From IMG/VR virus record IMGVR_UViG_3300031707_000077, positions 1 to 37,672 of that record: a DNA stretch of 37,672 bases; one strand, 5' to 3'. The notes beneath the pieces were generated by a model that searched no databases, had not been told where the DNA came from, and saw only the letters and a program-made list of their open reading frames with translations. The position numbers were made by a program, and so were the translations under genes. The stretch comes from a virus. How positions within the stretch are numbered: the first letter of the stretch is position 1; the number at the start of each line of letters is the position of its first letter. Positions 1 through 7,049 of the stretch are shown here, piece by piece.

Positions 1-32
1 TGCACGGCAGTCTTTTGGAGGCCCGCTCACCT

Positions 33-443
33 ATGAAGCTCACTCTCTGGCGTGCCGCCCCGGACGACTATGTTCCTGATGCGGCCTCATTTGCTCGCCG
101 CAGAGCGGATGCGGAGGCGTACCTGGACAACCGGGGGTTCGGCGGTCCTTCGCTCTGGAAAAGTCGCATCACGACGAGCGAACGACGGGTGCTCAATCTG
201 TACGATGAGCAGGAACCAGTGACATTCGTCGCAGAGTTACTGGATCTACCTCATCCCGGAGCAATCGGTGTCGAAGAATGGATCCCGATGCGCCCCGAGG
301 TCCAGGAAGGGCTTGCCGCCGCCGGCTATGACTGGGTGGTGGTCCGTGATTCGTTCCCGGAAGGTGCCGAAGCCTGGTTGTGGGTAGGACCGTTCGCGCG
401 AGAGCCTGAGTTAGAACTGGTTCAAGGAACTGGGGAGCGATGA
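33..443 (+). CDS. Hypothetical protein, weakly ADP-ribosyltransferase-like
   Basis: A 136-residue protein. I chose the ATG at 33 because GGAGG lies at 17-21; a TTG at 15 is the only longer start. The N-terminus reads LTLWRAAPDDY, followed by SFARRRADAEAYLDN, then GFGG and a basic strand. This order (Arg on a first strand, Ser-Phe, an Ala-Tyr helix, then a strand) resembles small ADP-ribosyltransferase-like folds, but I cannot place the catalytic Glu with certainty, so the function is a guess. No signal peptide or membrane segment is visible. The stop overlaps the next small ORF as TGATG, so the two are probably translated from one message. Confidence 0.7.
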   Translation: MKLTLWRAAPDDYVPDAASFARRRADAEAYLDNRGFGGPSLWKSRITTSERRVLNLYDEQEPVTFVAELLDLPHPGAIGVEEWIPMRPEVQEGLAAAGYDWVVVRDSFPEGAEAWLWVGPFAREPELELVQGTGER

Positions 444-502
444 TGAAGCAACAGAAGATAGCTATCCGCGCTCACCGCGACAGGAAGGAGTTGGTTCGTT
501 GA
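443..502 (+). CDS. 19-residue coupled mini-ORF
   Basis: ATG AAG CAA begins inside the preceding stop (TGATG at 441-445) and the frame ends in TTGA, sharing bases with the TTG start at 499. It would encode the basic peptide MKQQKIAIRAHRDRKELVR. It contains the AAGGAG ribosome site for the next gene, so it may serve as a translational bridge rather than encode a functional peptide. It carries the first copy of the TGAAGCA start motif that recurs in this region. Confidence 0.35.
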   Translation: MKQQKIAIRAHRDRKELVR

Positions 503-960
503 CCAAGGAAGCGATCATCCGGAAGGCGATGAGGATTCTCGCCGAGGGCAGAGAGATCAGTCCGGGAGTGTACGCAGATATTGACCGTGAAGAGTTGCAA
601 GACATCCTTGCCAGCGGAGCTTCGGACGCGCTTCGGGAGCTAGCTCCTCTGCGACGGCGGGCGCGAGTGCGGCTGTATCGGGCCATTCATGTCTCAGGTA
701 GAGAGCAGATCGATCTGAATCATCTGGGGATTTATTGGACATGGAGTGCCGAGTCGCCTAGCGCTTACTGGGAACGAGGTGCTGGACGCACCATCATCGT
801 CGTAGGAACCGTGGCGTCCAACGACGTGGATTGGTTGACCACGGCAGCTCTTATTGCGCTGCGGTCGCTGGATGAACTGGAGATTCGCGTGAGGCCCCAG
901 GCTCCAATCCGTGTACTGTCGATTGACGATGAGAAGGTCGTTGTGCAGGGGCGGGCCTAG
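499..960 (+). CDS. Hypothetical protein, possible ADP-ribosyltransferase-like fold
   Basis: A 153-residue protein starting at TTG, with AAGGAG at 485-490 giving normal spacing. The first 50 residues are helical and charged. The second half runs VRLYRAI, GIYWTWS with a following AYW, a strand around TIIVVGTV, VDWLTTAALIAL, and an ELEIRV strand. Arg, then a Tyr-Trp-Thr strand, then Glu-x-Glu is the R-S/T-E order of ADP-ribosyltransferase folds. This is pattern recognition only. No signal peptide or membrane helix is visible. It lies in the same short operon as the gene at 33. Confidence 0.72.
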   Translation: MTKEAIIRKAMRILAEGREISPGVYADIDREELQDILASGASDALRELAPLRRRARVRLYRAIHVSGREQIDLNHLGIYWTWSAESPSAYWERGAGRTIIVVGTVASNDVDWLTTAALIALRSLDELEIRVRPQAPIRVLSIDDEKVVVQGRA

Positions 961-976
961 ATAGGTGAGCGCACCC

Positions 977-1075
977 ATGAAAGACCAATCGAGCCCCGTG
1001 AAGCATTCTGACCGCCTCGTCCCCCCGCCCGCCCCGCCGGGCGACTCCCTCCTCCGTGTCGGCGACGTGAATTAG
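977..1075 (+). CDS. 32-residue mini-ORF
   Basis: ATG at 977 opens a 32-residue Pro-rich frame. An in-frame GTGAAGCAT near 998 could be an alternative start (MKHSDRL), matching the recurring start motif of this region. Its stop is at 1073-1075, and AGGTGG just after belongs to the next gene. No homology is recognised; it may be a peptide or a translational leader. Confidence 0.3.
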   Translation: MKDQSSPVKHSDRLVPPPAPPGDSLLRVGDVN

Positions 1076-1084
1076 GTGGCGCCC

Positions 1085-1243
1085 GTGAAGCACTACGTCA
1101 TGTCAGGTATCGCGTTGGTGGGTCTGGTGTGCCTGACGCTCGCGCACGTCTGGAGGGTGGTCGGAATCGGGCAGGCCGTAATCATGTACGCCCTGCTTGC
1201 CGTCTCGGGAATCAGTGACTTCAGGAAGGGCAGGCAACCGTGA
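1085..1243 (+). CDS. Small two-helix membrane protein
   Basis: GTG start with AGGTGG at 1074-1079, encoding 52 residues. There are two hydrophobic stretches, around SGIALVGLVCLTLA (7-20) and QAVIMYALLAVSGI (30-43), with a basic C-terminus FRKGRQP, so it is probably a two-pass inner-membrane protein. The stop overlaps the next GTG as GTGA. The size would suit a holin or small membrane regulator, but nothing here proves that. Confidence 0.5.
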   Translation: MKHYVMSGIALVGLVCLTLAHVWRVVGIGQAVIMYALLAVSGISDFRKGRQP

Positions 1244-1281
1244 AGCATCCCGAAACAGCAATCCCGAAGGAGACGACATGA
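1240..1281 (+). CDS. 13-residue coupled mini-ORF
   Basis: GTGAAGCAT starts inside the previous stop (GTGA) and the frame MKHPETAIPKETT ends in ATGA, shared with the next start at 1278. It spans the AAGGAG ribosome site of the next gene. It is probably a coupling leader; I have low confidence that the peptide itself matters. Confidence 0.25.
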   Translation: MKHPETAIPKETT

Positions 1282-1589
1282 CCAAAAAACTATACGGATG
1301 CAGTAACCTCCACACCCTGGAGCCGCACTACTCACGGCACGTCGCGGCGATGACGGCGGAAGGGCTCCACTCGAAATCGGACATCGCGGCGGAGCTGGCG
1401 TTTCGCGACAAAGAGATTGCGCGACTGCGTTCCGCATTGTCCCGTGTCGCCGACGCCGTCAGCTTTTTGGCGGGGCTGTTTCTGTCGATGGACGAGACGG
1501 ACGCGCGGCGAGACAAGGTGCGCGAGGCTGCGCAGCGAATCGAGGACGGGCTGGGTGAGCTGGGAGAAAAACCTACGGGGCAACTGTGA
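1278..1589 (+). CDS. Hypothetical helical protein
   Basis: A 103-residue protein with AAGGAG six to seven bases upstream of the ATG. The middle (about 40-65) is a charged amphipathic helix (AELAFRDKEIARLRSALSRV), followed by a short hydrophobic stretch and another charged helix, so a coiled-coil or small oligomer is likely. The family is not recognised. The stop overlaps a GTG as GTGA. Confidence 0.7.
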   Translation: MTKKLYGCSNLHTLEPHYSRHVAAMTAEGLHSKSDIAAELAFRDKEIARLRSALSRVADAVSFLAGLFLSMDETDARRDKVREAAQRIEDGLGELGEKPTGQL

Positions 1590-1741
1590 AGCAACGCACG
1601 CCGACCGCCTGCCGAGGATCCGCGCCGAAGGGGCTTGGACCAAGGAAGAAGCCGAGACGATGCAACGTAGAGTTCTCCAAGAAAGAGGTTGAACATGAAG
1701 TGCAACATATCCGTTCTGATTTTTGTGCTGACCGGTTGTAG
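1586..1741 (+). CDS. Possible 51-residue basic protein overlapping a lipoprotein start
   Basis: GTGAAGCAA overlaps the preceding stop as GTGA and opens a 51-codon frame rich in Lys and Arg with three Cys. Its last 47 bases overlap the lipoprotein gene at 1695 in another frame. It carries the fifth copy of the TGAAGCA start motif. It may be a coupling ORF or a real small protein; sequence alone does not decide. Confidence 0.3.
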   Translation: MKQRTPTACRGSAPKGLGPRKKPRRCNVEFSKKEVEHEVQHIRSDFCADRL

Positions 1742-2480
1742 TGGTGGCGGCGGGGCGTTCTCGGGATCCGGCATCACAGACTTGCCGGGCGACGCAGGCA
1801 CGGGTTCCGGAGGGAACACGGCGACGGGCGGAACCACGCACTCGTCAGGCGGCGCGCTCGATGGAGGCGCCTCGGCGGGCGGGACGACGAACGTGCTCGG
1901 TTCGGGTGGCACGACGTCCGGTGGCGGCGCGACGGCGACCGGCGGAGCGACGTCAGCGGGCGGCGCGGCGTCGGGGGGCTCCCCCGGATCGGGCGGCTCG
2001 TCGTCGACCTGCTCAAGCGGTGCCGCACGGTGCAGCAGCACGATACCGACGCTGCGTGAGACCTGCGTGGCCGGAGCGTGGGTCGCCGACAGCTTCCTGT
2101 GCTCGGGCGGCACTCCGGTCTGCCTCAACGGCGCGTGCGTTGCGTGCGACCCGGGCGCCAAGTCGTGCGCAAGCGCCACGCAGCCGAGGACGTGCGACGC
2201 CTCCGGCGCATGGGCGCCGGACACGGCATGTCCAGCGGCGACGCCGTTGTGTTCCGACGGCGCCTGCTCCGCCGTCTGCTGCAAGCTCCCGATCGGGAGC
2301 GCGATCAACCCGGTGTCTTGCTCCAGCGGCAACGCTTGGACCTGCGTCGTCCCGTGGCAAGGCGGCGGCGGGTCGAACTACTCCTGCACGGAACAGGGGC
2401 GCTGCACTTCAGGTTTGACGTGCGGCTACGCCAGCGGGCCGTTCGCCGGCACGACCGGCACCGTCGAGGCGTGCCCGTAA
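1695..2480 (+). CDS. Cys-rich surface lipoprotein with Gly/Ser/Thr linker
   Basis: A 261-residue protein with AGAGG at 1684-1688. The signal MKCNISVLIFVLTGC has a clear lipobox (L-T-G-C), so Cys15 should be lipidated. Residues about 17-108 are an almost pure Gly/Ser/Thr/Ala linker. The C-terminal half carries repeated Cys modules of the type C-x-A-C-x-P-G-A-x-x-C and TCDASGAWAPDTAC. This lipoprotein design is very common in Myxococcota and is my main clue to the host. It is probably exposed on the outer surface. Its presence beside phage-type genes could mean surface conversion by a prophage, or a host-derived moron gene. Confidence 0.85.
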   Translation: MKCNISVLIFVLTGCSGGGGAFSGSGITDLPGDAGTGSGGNTATGGTTHSSGGALDGGASAGGTTNVLGSGGTTSGGGATATGGATSAGGAASGGSPGSGGSSSTCSSGAARCSSTIPTLRETCVAGAWVADSFLCSGGTPVCLNGACVACDPGAKSCASATQPRTCDASGAWAPDTACPAATPLCSDGACSAVCCKLPIGSAINPVSCSSGNAWTCVVPWQGGGGSNYSCTEQGRCTSGLTCGYASGPFAGTTGTVEACP

Positions 2481-2512
2481 TACGGCGCGAGCTCTACTTC
2501 TTCGCCCGGCGA

Positions 2513-3148
2513 CTACTCGAGCGTGACCCGCACCACCGACCCGCCGCCCTTCTTCGTGCCCTGGTACTGGCACGGCACGTCCGGGTGGTACTGATCCGGC
2601 CCCGTCTTGCAGCCCTCGTGACCCTTCGGGATGCCGCAAGGTGGCGAGGAGCGCGCGACGCAGATGTCGCAGCCGTAGGGGTAGACGCCGAACGCCTTCT
2701 CGTTGCCCGCTTGGGACGTGACGGGACCGAGCGCGTGCGTGCCGGCAGAGTCCTTCGCGCTGATACCGATCTTCGTCGAGAACCCATCAACCAGGCTGAT
2801 GTCGGCGATGTCGTACCAGCTTGGGTTGTTGAGGTTCAGCTCGAACTTCGTCACGCCGCACGTGACGGGGCCGTTCACCGAGAAGGTCGCGTTCAGGTAC
2901 CGCCCCGTGATGCCCAGCGGAAGGAACTGCTCGCCGCCACTCGTGATCTGGAACGTGCAGTTGAGCCGTCCCGCTGGCACGCAGAACGGAAAGCTCGTGA
3001 CGGCTGAGTCGGCGCCGAAAGCCACGTAGACCATGACGGCGTTGCCGGTCTTGTTCGCAATGCTCGCGGTTGCTCGTTCGCATGAAGCGATGCCGACGAA
3101 GGTCGCGCCGAGTAGAACGCTGATGACGGCGGTGACTTTGAGTTTCAT
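2513..3148 (-). CDS. Thaumatin-like lipoprotein
   Basis: From the ATG at 3148 this is a 211-residue protein with AAGGT six bases upstream. The signal MKLKVTAVISVLLGATFVGIASC ends in lipobox I-A-S-C. The mature part begins ATASIANKTGNAV and contains DISLVDGFSTKIGIS, which closely matches the DISLVDGFN signature of thaumatin or osmotin-type beta-sandwich domains; a Cys-rich stretch with PYGCDIC, PPCGIPKGHEGC and DVPCQY follows. An alternative ATG at 3181 overlaps the upstream stop as ATGA and adds 11 residues. Bacterial thaumatin-like proteins are known but their role is unclear; binding to glucans or host walls is possible. Confidence 0.72.
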   Translation of the reverse strand: MKLKVTAVISVLLGATFVGIASCERATASIANKTGNAVMVYVAFGADSAVTSFPFCVPAGRLNCTFQITSGGEQFLPLGITGRYLNATFSVNGPVTCGVTKFELNLNNPSWYDIADISLVDGFSTKIGISAKDSAGTHALGPVTSQAGNEKAFGVYPYGCDICVARSSPPCGIPKGHEGCKTGPDQYHPDVPCQYQGTKKGGGSVVRVTLE

Positions 3149-3177
3149 GGTCGTACCTTGGATTTTTCTGGATGCGT

Positions 3178-3858
3178 TCATCTGAACGCCCCCGCTAGCT
3201 TCTTGAGGATACGGTTTCGATTTGCAGCGGTGAGATGCGGGAGCATCGCGCGCCAGTGCGGCAACTGTTGCAGCGAGACCGCGATGATCTTCCCGATCCC
3301 CCATCGCGTTCTCAGTGGTCCAGCCATGCGCCCGTTGACCTCATCACGAATCTCCTCGTACAGCTCTCGTGTGTGGGCTCGCACCTCTGTCGGGTCGTTA
3401 TAGTATCCGGCGGGATCGACGAGATTTTCAGCCCGTGTCGGCCCTTCGTTGCGCGTTCCTCCTTGCGCTGCCCACTTCTTGATCCAGTCGTTTGCATGGG
3501 TCAGTTCGTGCATCAACGTCAGGCGCAAACGATTCTGCACCACCGTCGTGCCGAGTGCGGCGAGGGAGTACCTGGCGTCGTAGAACACCTTGACCAAGAC
3601 GCCCAGACTAGGGTGACGACCGTAGCCGCCCCCGAAACCGTCGCTGGCCAAGAACGCGACGTTGACGGGAGTGTCGCCCCATGCGTTTCGCACCGTGAGG
3701 TAATAGAGACGGTCTAGCTCGGTGTCTTCCGCATCTATCGCTGCGGTCCCCGGCTCGTATTCTGCCGCCTCGTGCGTGGCCCATCGGCTGAAACTTTCGA
3801 GGATCTCTTGAACCGCGACGCGGTCCAATGGGATCATGCCCCCGTTTGTTTTGGTCAA
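3178..3858 (-). CDS. HExxH zinc metalloprotease-like protein
   Basis: A 226-residue protein from a TTG start at 3858, with GGTGA seven bases upstream; the in-frame ATG at 3837 is the alternative. Residues 117-121 are HELTH, a canonical HExxH zinc site, followed by NDWIKKW. A third ligand is likely in NDPTEVRAHTREL (Glu158), the spacing of compact gluzincin-type peptidases. There is no signal peptide, so it acts in the cytoplasm or is delivered. It is followed by the thaumatin-like lipoprotein in a two-gene minus-strand unit. Confidence 0.7.
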   Translation of the reverse strand: MTKTNGGMIPLDRVAVQEILESFSRWATHEAAEYEPGTAAIDAEDTELDRLYYLTVRNAWGDTPVNVAFLASDGFGGGYGRHPSLGVLVKVFYDARYSLAALGTTVVQNRLRLTLMHELTHANDWIKKWAAQGGTRNEGPTRAENLVDPAGYYNDPTEVRAHTRELYEEIRDEVNGRMAGPLRTRWGIGKIIAVSLQQLPHWRAMLPHLTAANRNRILKKLAGAFR

Positions 3859-3881
3859 GGGTTCACCAGAAAAGTCTTTCG

Positions 3882-3901
3882 GAGAGTCCGAGCGTACTCT
3901 C
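3882..3901. promoter_or_regulatory. Inverted repeat in divergent intergenic region
   Basis: GAGAGT at 3882-3887 and ACTCTC at 3896-3901 form a 6-bp inverted repeat with an 8-base spacer. It lies in the 86-base gap between the diverging metalloprotease and Nudix genes, where an operator for either promoter would be expected. TGATAC at 3929-3934 is a possible -10 element for the plus strand, with no good -35. Confidence 0.3.
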
Positions 3902-3944
3902 GATGTCGCTGTGCCGCATCTGGCCTCGTGATACCCTGGACGGC

Positions 3945-4373
3945 ATGCCGGAACACTACCGGGACGTGGGCCACGTCGGAGGGCGCTGGGGCCACGCCGG
4001 ATCGGGACTGCTCTTCACGACGGGGCGACGGATCCTACTCCTCCTCCGAGCCGACTGGGTCATGGAGCCCGGGACGTGGGGGATCCCGGGCGGCGCCATT
4101 CCGGTCGACGAGCACGGCCGCGCGATGGACCCATTTGAGTCGGCGCTACGCGAGGCACGCGAGGAGATCGGGCCGCTTCCGCCGTACTGCATCGTGGACG
4201 AGTTCGTGTTCAGAGAGAGTGGGTTCCGCTACACGACCTACACCGCTCAGGTCGAGCGCCAGTTCACGCCGGTCCTGAACGAGGAGCACGACGACTTCAT
4301 GTGGTGGAACCCGGAGCGAGACTCACCGTTGGAGCTTCACCCTGGCGTCGAGGCTCTTCTTCGCCCGCATTGA
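3945..4373 (+). CDS. Nudix hydrolase
   Basis: A 142-residue protein. GG at 49-50 and REAREEIG at 69-76 form a Nudix box with a short insertion between the GG turn and the helix; Arg69, Glu70, Glu73 and Glu74 are in place for metal binding. Nudix enzymes hydrolyse nucleoside diphosphates linked to another moiety, such as oxidised dNTPs, caps or sugar nucleotides; the substrate here cannot be told. The ribosome site is weak and the ATG is close to a possible -10, so a near-leaderless message is possible. It is a lone plus-strand gene between minus operons. Confidence 0.85.
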   Translation: MPEHYRDVGHVGGRWGHAGSGLLFTTGRRILLLLRADWVMEPGTWGIPGGAIPVDEHGRAMDPFESALREAREEIGPLPPYCIVDEFVFRESGFRYTTYTAQVERQFTPVLNEEHDDFMWWNPERDSPLELHPGVEALLRPH

Positions 4374-4379
4374 AAGCCA

Positions 4380-5165
4380 CTACGCGACGGTCCCCGGATC
4401 AGGCGCGGGCTCGGTGTCCGCCACATCTTCCCCCGCTCGTCGCCCAGCCCGGAAGGCTTCGTCCGCGGCGTCGAGCAATGTGAGGGAGAGCAGCCCCGCG
4501 AATCGCTCTCGATCCGCGTCCGTCAGTGGATCGGGCTTCGCTCCGATGAGAGGTAGCGGCTGGAGCAAGCGATCCTGATCTAGATCCGGGTGTTTCTTGT
4601 CGTACCCGCCGGGGCCATTTCGTTCGAACTGCGCCACGCGGTGCTGCCAGATCGTCGGCTCGACGCCGCCAGGCGATGCGGCTTTCGGAGCTGACGTGAA
4701 ATGCGCGACCCACAAGGGTCGAGCGAGCACCCACGACGGGGATCCGAGTTGCTTGAACTCGCTCTGCGTGATGTACACGAGCGCTTCTCCGTACTCCGCA
4801 ACCGCGCGACCCACGAACTCCTCGGCAGCGTCGGACCACGCGGGAGACACGTCTCGCCCTGGCGCTGGGAAAGGATCTCGCTCGATGTCGAGCGCCGGCA
4901 CAATGTCGCCCTCGCGGTATTTGATCGCGTCGGCCACGCGGCGTAGCGCATCCCACTGGTCGGCGACCGGCTGGAAGTCACGGAAGAAGGTGTAGAGCCC
5001 GAGCTTCGCGCCGATCGTACGGACGCGGGCCGCGTGATCGATCACGCGCTTGTCTTGGCTCGTGCCGTAGGCCGCGCGGCAGATGACGAAGTCGACCTTG
5101 CCCGCGCAAGCGTCTATGACGCTCGGGGACTGGAACGAGGACACGTCGATACCGTAACCGATCAT
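4380..5165 (-). CDS. GH25 lysozyme (endolysin)
   Basis: A 261-residue protein with GGGGAG upstream of the ATG. It opens YGIDVSSFQ, the first strand of GH25 muramidases (Asp7), and has PALDIERD with Asp93 and Glu95 as the catalytic acid pair; the late DLDQDRL motif also fits. GH25 enzymes cleave the N-acetylmuramic to N-acetylglucosamine bond in peptidoglycan. About 60 further residues after the barrel are charged and helical, with an acidic Pro-rich end. There is no signal peptide, so export would need a holin or incorporation in the virion. It is the last gene of the minus cassette 7009-4380 and overlaps the one before it as ATGA. Confidence 0.88.
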   Translation of the reverse strand: MIGYGIDVSSFQSPSVIDACAGKVDFVICRAAYGTSQDKRVIDHAARVRTIGAKLGLYTFFRDFQPVADQWDALRRVADAIKYREGDIVPALDIERDPFPAPGRDVSPAWSDAAEEFVGRAVAEYGEALVYITQSEFKQLGSPSWVLARPLWVAHFTSAPKAASPGGVEPTIWQHRVAQFERNGPGGYDKKHPDLDQDRLLQPLPLIGAKPDPLTDADRERFAGLLSLTLLDAADEAFRAGRRAGEDVADTEPAPDPGTVA

Positions 5166-5263
5166 CGAACACTCCCCGTCTCGCGCATCTCCTCCCGTAC
5201 GTCATCGACGATCCCCGCGACGAGCAGCCACGTCCAACTAGCGACAAGCCGGAGCGCCTTCAC
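5162..5263 (-). CDS. 33-residue membrane peptide in the lysis cassette
   Basis: GTG at 5263 overlaps the stop of the Cys-rich gene (GTGA), and its own stop overlaps the lysozyme start (ATGA). It encodes MKALRLVASWTWLLVAGIVD followed by a charged tail. One hydrophobic segment with a basic N-terminus suggests a single-pass membrane peptide. The double overlap in a lysis operon makes it credible and a candidate holin-like or spanin-like factor, which is an inference from context. Confidence 0.5.
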   Translation of the reverse strand: MKALRLVASWTWLLVAGIVDDVREEMRETGSVR

Positions 5264-5571
5264 GGCGCCGCCTTCCCGCCGCACGCGCGTTCGGCCGCGC
5301 AATCTTTCGCTGCGATCCCGCAGGCGTGGTCGAGCGGCGCCGAGTGGAGAGCGGCCAGTTTTGCGTCCACGTTTTTGCAGTCCGGCACGCACGATGGCGC
5401 CCACGACGGGCAGTTGAGCTCGTGCAGACGCACACACCACGCCACGCACAGATCCGTCGGCGGCGGCGCAGCGTCCGCCACGTGTATTGGTTGAGGCTCG
5501 GGACCAATCGGCGGCGGGGAGTGTTGAGCGGTGCAGGTCGATGCGAACAGAGCGAGGAGTAAGAGTCTCAT
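5260..5571 (-). CDS. Exported Cys-rich protein of the lysis cassette
   Basis: A 103-residue protein with AGGTGA upstream. The N-terminus MRLLLLALFASTCTAQ is a signal sequence; Cys13 could be lipidated although Thr at -1 is atypical, and a signal peptidase I site after CTA is the alternative. A Pro-rich spacer follows, then a domain with at least eight Cys: DLCVAWC, ELNC, SCVPDC, HAC, DCAAERAC. Small Cys-rich lipoprotein-like proteins beside endolysins sometimes act at the outer membrane; that role is an inference. It overlaps both neighbours as ATGA and GTGA. Confidence 0.7.
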   Translation of the reverse strand: MRLLLLALFASTCTAQHSPPPIGPEPQPIHVADAAPPPTDLCVAWCVRLHELNCPSWAPSCVPDCKNVDAKLAALHSAPLDHACGIAAKDCAAERACGGKAAP

Positions 5572-6332
5572 GGGATCACCTGGAGAGATCCGGCCCACAC
5601 GACGGCTCCAGAGATGAAGCGCGAAGTCAAAATAGCCGTCCCCTGCTTACCCCAATCTAAGCCCCAAGAGTTACAGTCCAGAGCACCGGCATCTGAAAAT
5701 CCTGCCAAGCATTGCGCGTGCAGTCCCCTGCTCGGTCCGCTCGGGTCGTCGATCACGCCGCCTGGTCCGGGGTTGTCGAACGCGCGCACGACCTGCAACG
5801 CGATCAGGACCGGCCGACGTTCGACCGCAATCACGTGCTGGATCGCCGGATAGAGCATGCTGCCCGTCGCCAGGATCGGCGAGAGGAGGCAGCGATGTTG
5901 TTGCGCCGCCAGAAAGGCCGTGTCGTTGGGCTTGTCGTTGATCTTCGTCTCGTTGAACGGGTCCTCCTCCCAAGGGCAGGCGCCGAAGTCCGAGAGAGCA
6001 GCGATCATCCCGTCGGGGTCCGAGCCACCGTCGGTGATATCTGTGTCCGCGCTGGTGTGCTCGCGTCGAGCGGCCCAGTACGGCAGCACCGGTGAGAGGA
6101 GCGACGAGGGGCGACCCTCTGCCTGGAGGGCGATGTGGATGGCCTGGACGGCGGCAAAGCCAAAACATTCCGCGGTCCCTCCCTGATCCTTGATCGTCGG
6201 CGTCCCGAGGATCGTTGGGGCCGGAGGGGGACTCGAGAACACCTTGCCCATGCGGGCCTGATGGGTCCCGAGTTCAAGTTGTGTGGGCCACCGTTGGGGA
6301 AAGTGAAACCCGTGAACCTTTCGCTCGATCAC
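5568..6332 (-). CDS. Papain-family (C1A) cysteine protease
   Basis: A 254-residue protein; GTG at 6332 overlaps the upstream stop as GTGA with GAGGGG eight bases away. IKDQGGTAECFGFAAV holds Cys56 in the papain active-site context, GLHAQCLAGF holds His205, and DCNSWGLDWGKQGTAIL holds Asn221 in the NSWG-x-x-WG signature. All three catalytic positions are present, so it should be active. There is no signal peptide or long pro-domain. Its place between a membrane protein and a GH25 lysozyme suggests lysis or cell-envelope digestion. Papain proteases are unusual in a phage lysis operon. Confidence 0.85.
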   Translation of the reverse strand: MIERKVHGFHFPQRWPTQLELGTHQARMGKVFSSPPPAPTILGTPTIKDQGGTAECFGFAAVQAIHIALQAEGRPSSLLSPVLPYWAARREHTSADTDITDGGSDPDGMIAALSDFGACPWEEDPFNETKINDKPNDTAFLAAQQHRCLLSPILATGSMLYPAIQHVIAVERRPVLIALQVVRAFDNPGPGGVIDDPSGPSRGLHAQCLAGFSDAGALDCNSWGLDWGKQGTAILTSRFISGAVVWAGSLQVIP

Positions 6333-7009
6333 TTCGCGCACCCCTCGGAGACGTAGCTCGTCGCGGCGGATTCGGCGATAAATCCGGTGGTCACGGCGAC
6401 GGCCGCAAGGAAAGCGCTGGAGACGCCGAGAGCGAGCTTGGCGCGGTCATCGGACGTCGGGACCGTCGCGAGCCCGGAAGCGCCAGCGAGAGCGGCAGAT
6501 CCCTTCGCTGCGCCCCCGTAGAAGGCTTCGCGATCATCCAGGGTGATGCAGCGGGCGAAGCGCTCGGGAGAGGGAGCGCCGGCAGTGACGCTTCGGGGGC
6601 CTCTGGCCTCCTCGAAATGTCCGCCACATCCAGTCAGCAGGAAGATCATCCCGACGACCACCGGGATGATCTTCGGTGGCGGCGTCCCATAGGGCAACGG
6701 ACTCTCTTTCAGAGTTCGGTGGAGCCCGACAGCCGCGACGCCGCTGACGAGCCCCGTCAAACTCATCCCGAGCGCCGAAACGACGGCTGCCACAAGCCCA
6801 CCGGAGAGGTTCGACGAGAGCGCCGCCAGCACCGCGCCGCCCGCCAGCGCCGGCCACGCTTGGAGCGTCGGGGGGAGCTTCGCGAAGAGATCCGGCTTGA
6901 AGCGCCGACCGAGCCAGAGCGCGACAAAGAGGAGAGCGGCCAAGCTCGCGTTGAATGCGCCAGGTGACCAATGGTCAAGAGTTTCGCGTAGATGCTGAAG
7001 AATGAGCAT
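6329..7009 (-). CDS. Multi-pass membrane protein with internal lipobox
   Basis: A 226-residue protein starting at ATG 7009 with AAGGGA upstream. Three hydrophobic segments occur early (around AALLFVALWLG, LAGGAVLAALSS and GLVAAVVSALGM). Midway the sequence IPVVVGMIFLLTGCGG looks exactly like a lipoprotein signal (L-T-G-C), and an internal GTG or ATG lies just before it. The end has another membrane segment (AFLAAVAVTTGFIAE). It may be one protein, or a holin-like protein plus an embedded lipoprotein made from an internal start. First gene of the lysis-type cassette. Confidence 0.65.
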   Translation of the reverse strand: MLILQHLRETLDHWSPGAFNASLAALLFVALWLGRRFKPDLFAKLPPTLQAWPALAGGAVLAALSSNLSGGLVAAVVSALGMSLTGLVSGVAAVGLHRTLKESPLPYGTPPPKIIPVVVGMIFLLTGCGGHFEEARGPRSVTAGAPSPERFARCITLDDREAFYGGAAKGSAALAGASGLATVPTSDDRAKLALGVSSAFLAAVAVTTGFIAESAATSYVSEGCAK

Positions 7010-7049
7010 GGGGTTCCCTTTCGACGCCGAGAGAGGATAGCATGAGACA

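Noticed and set aside
1328-2332. 334-codon minus-strand frame opposite the lipoprotein
   Set aside because: It is Pro/Ala-rich and mirrors the Gly/Ser linker of a clear lipoprotein with ribosome site and lipobox; a reverse-strand shadow.
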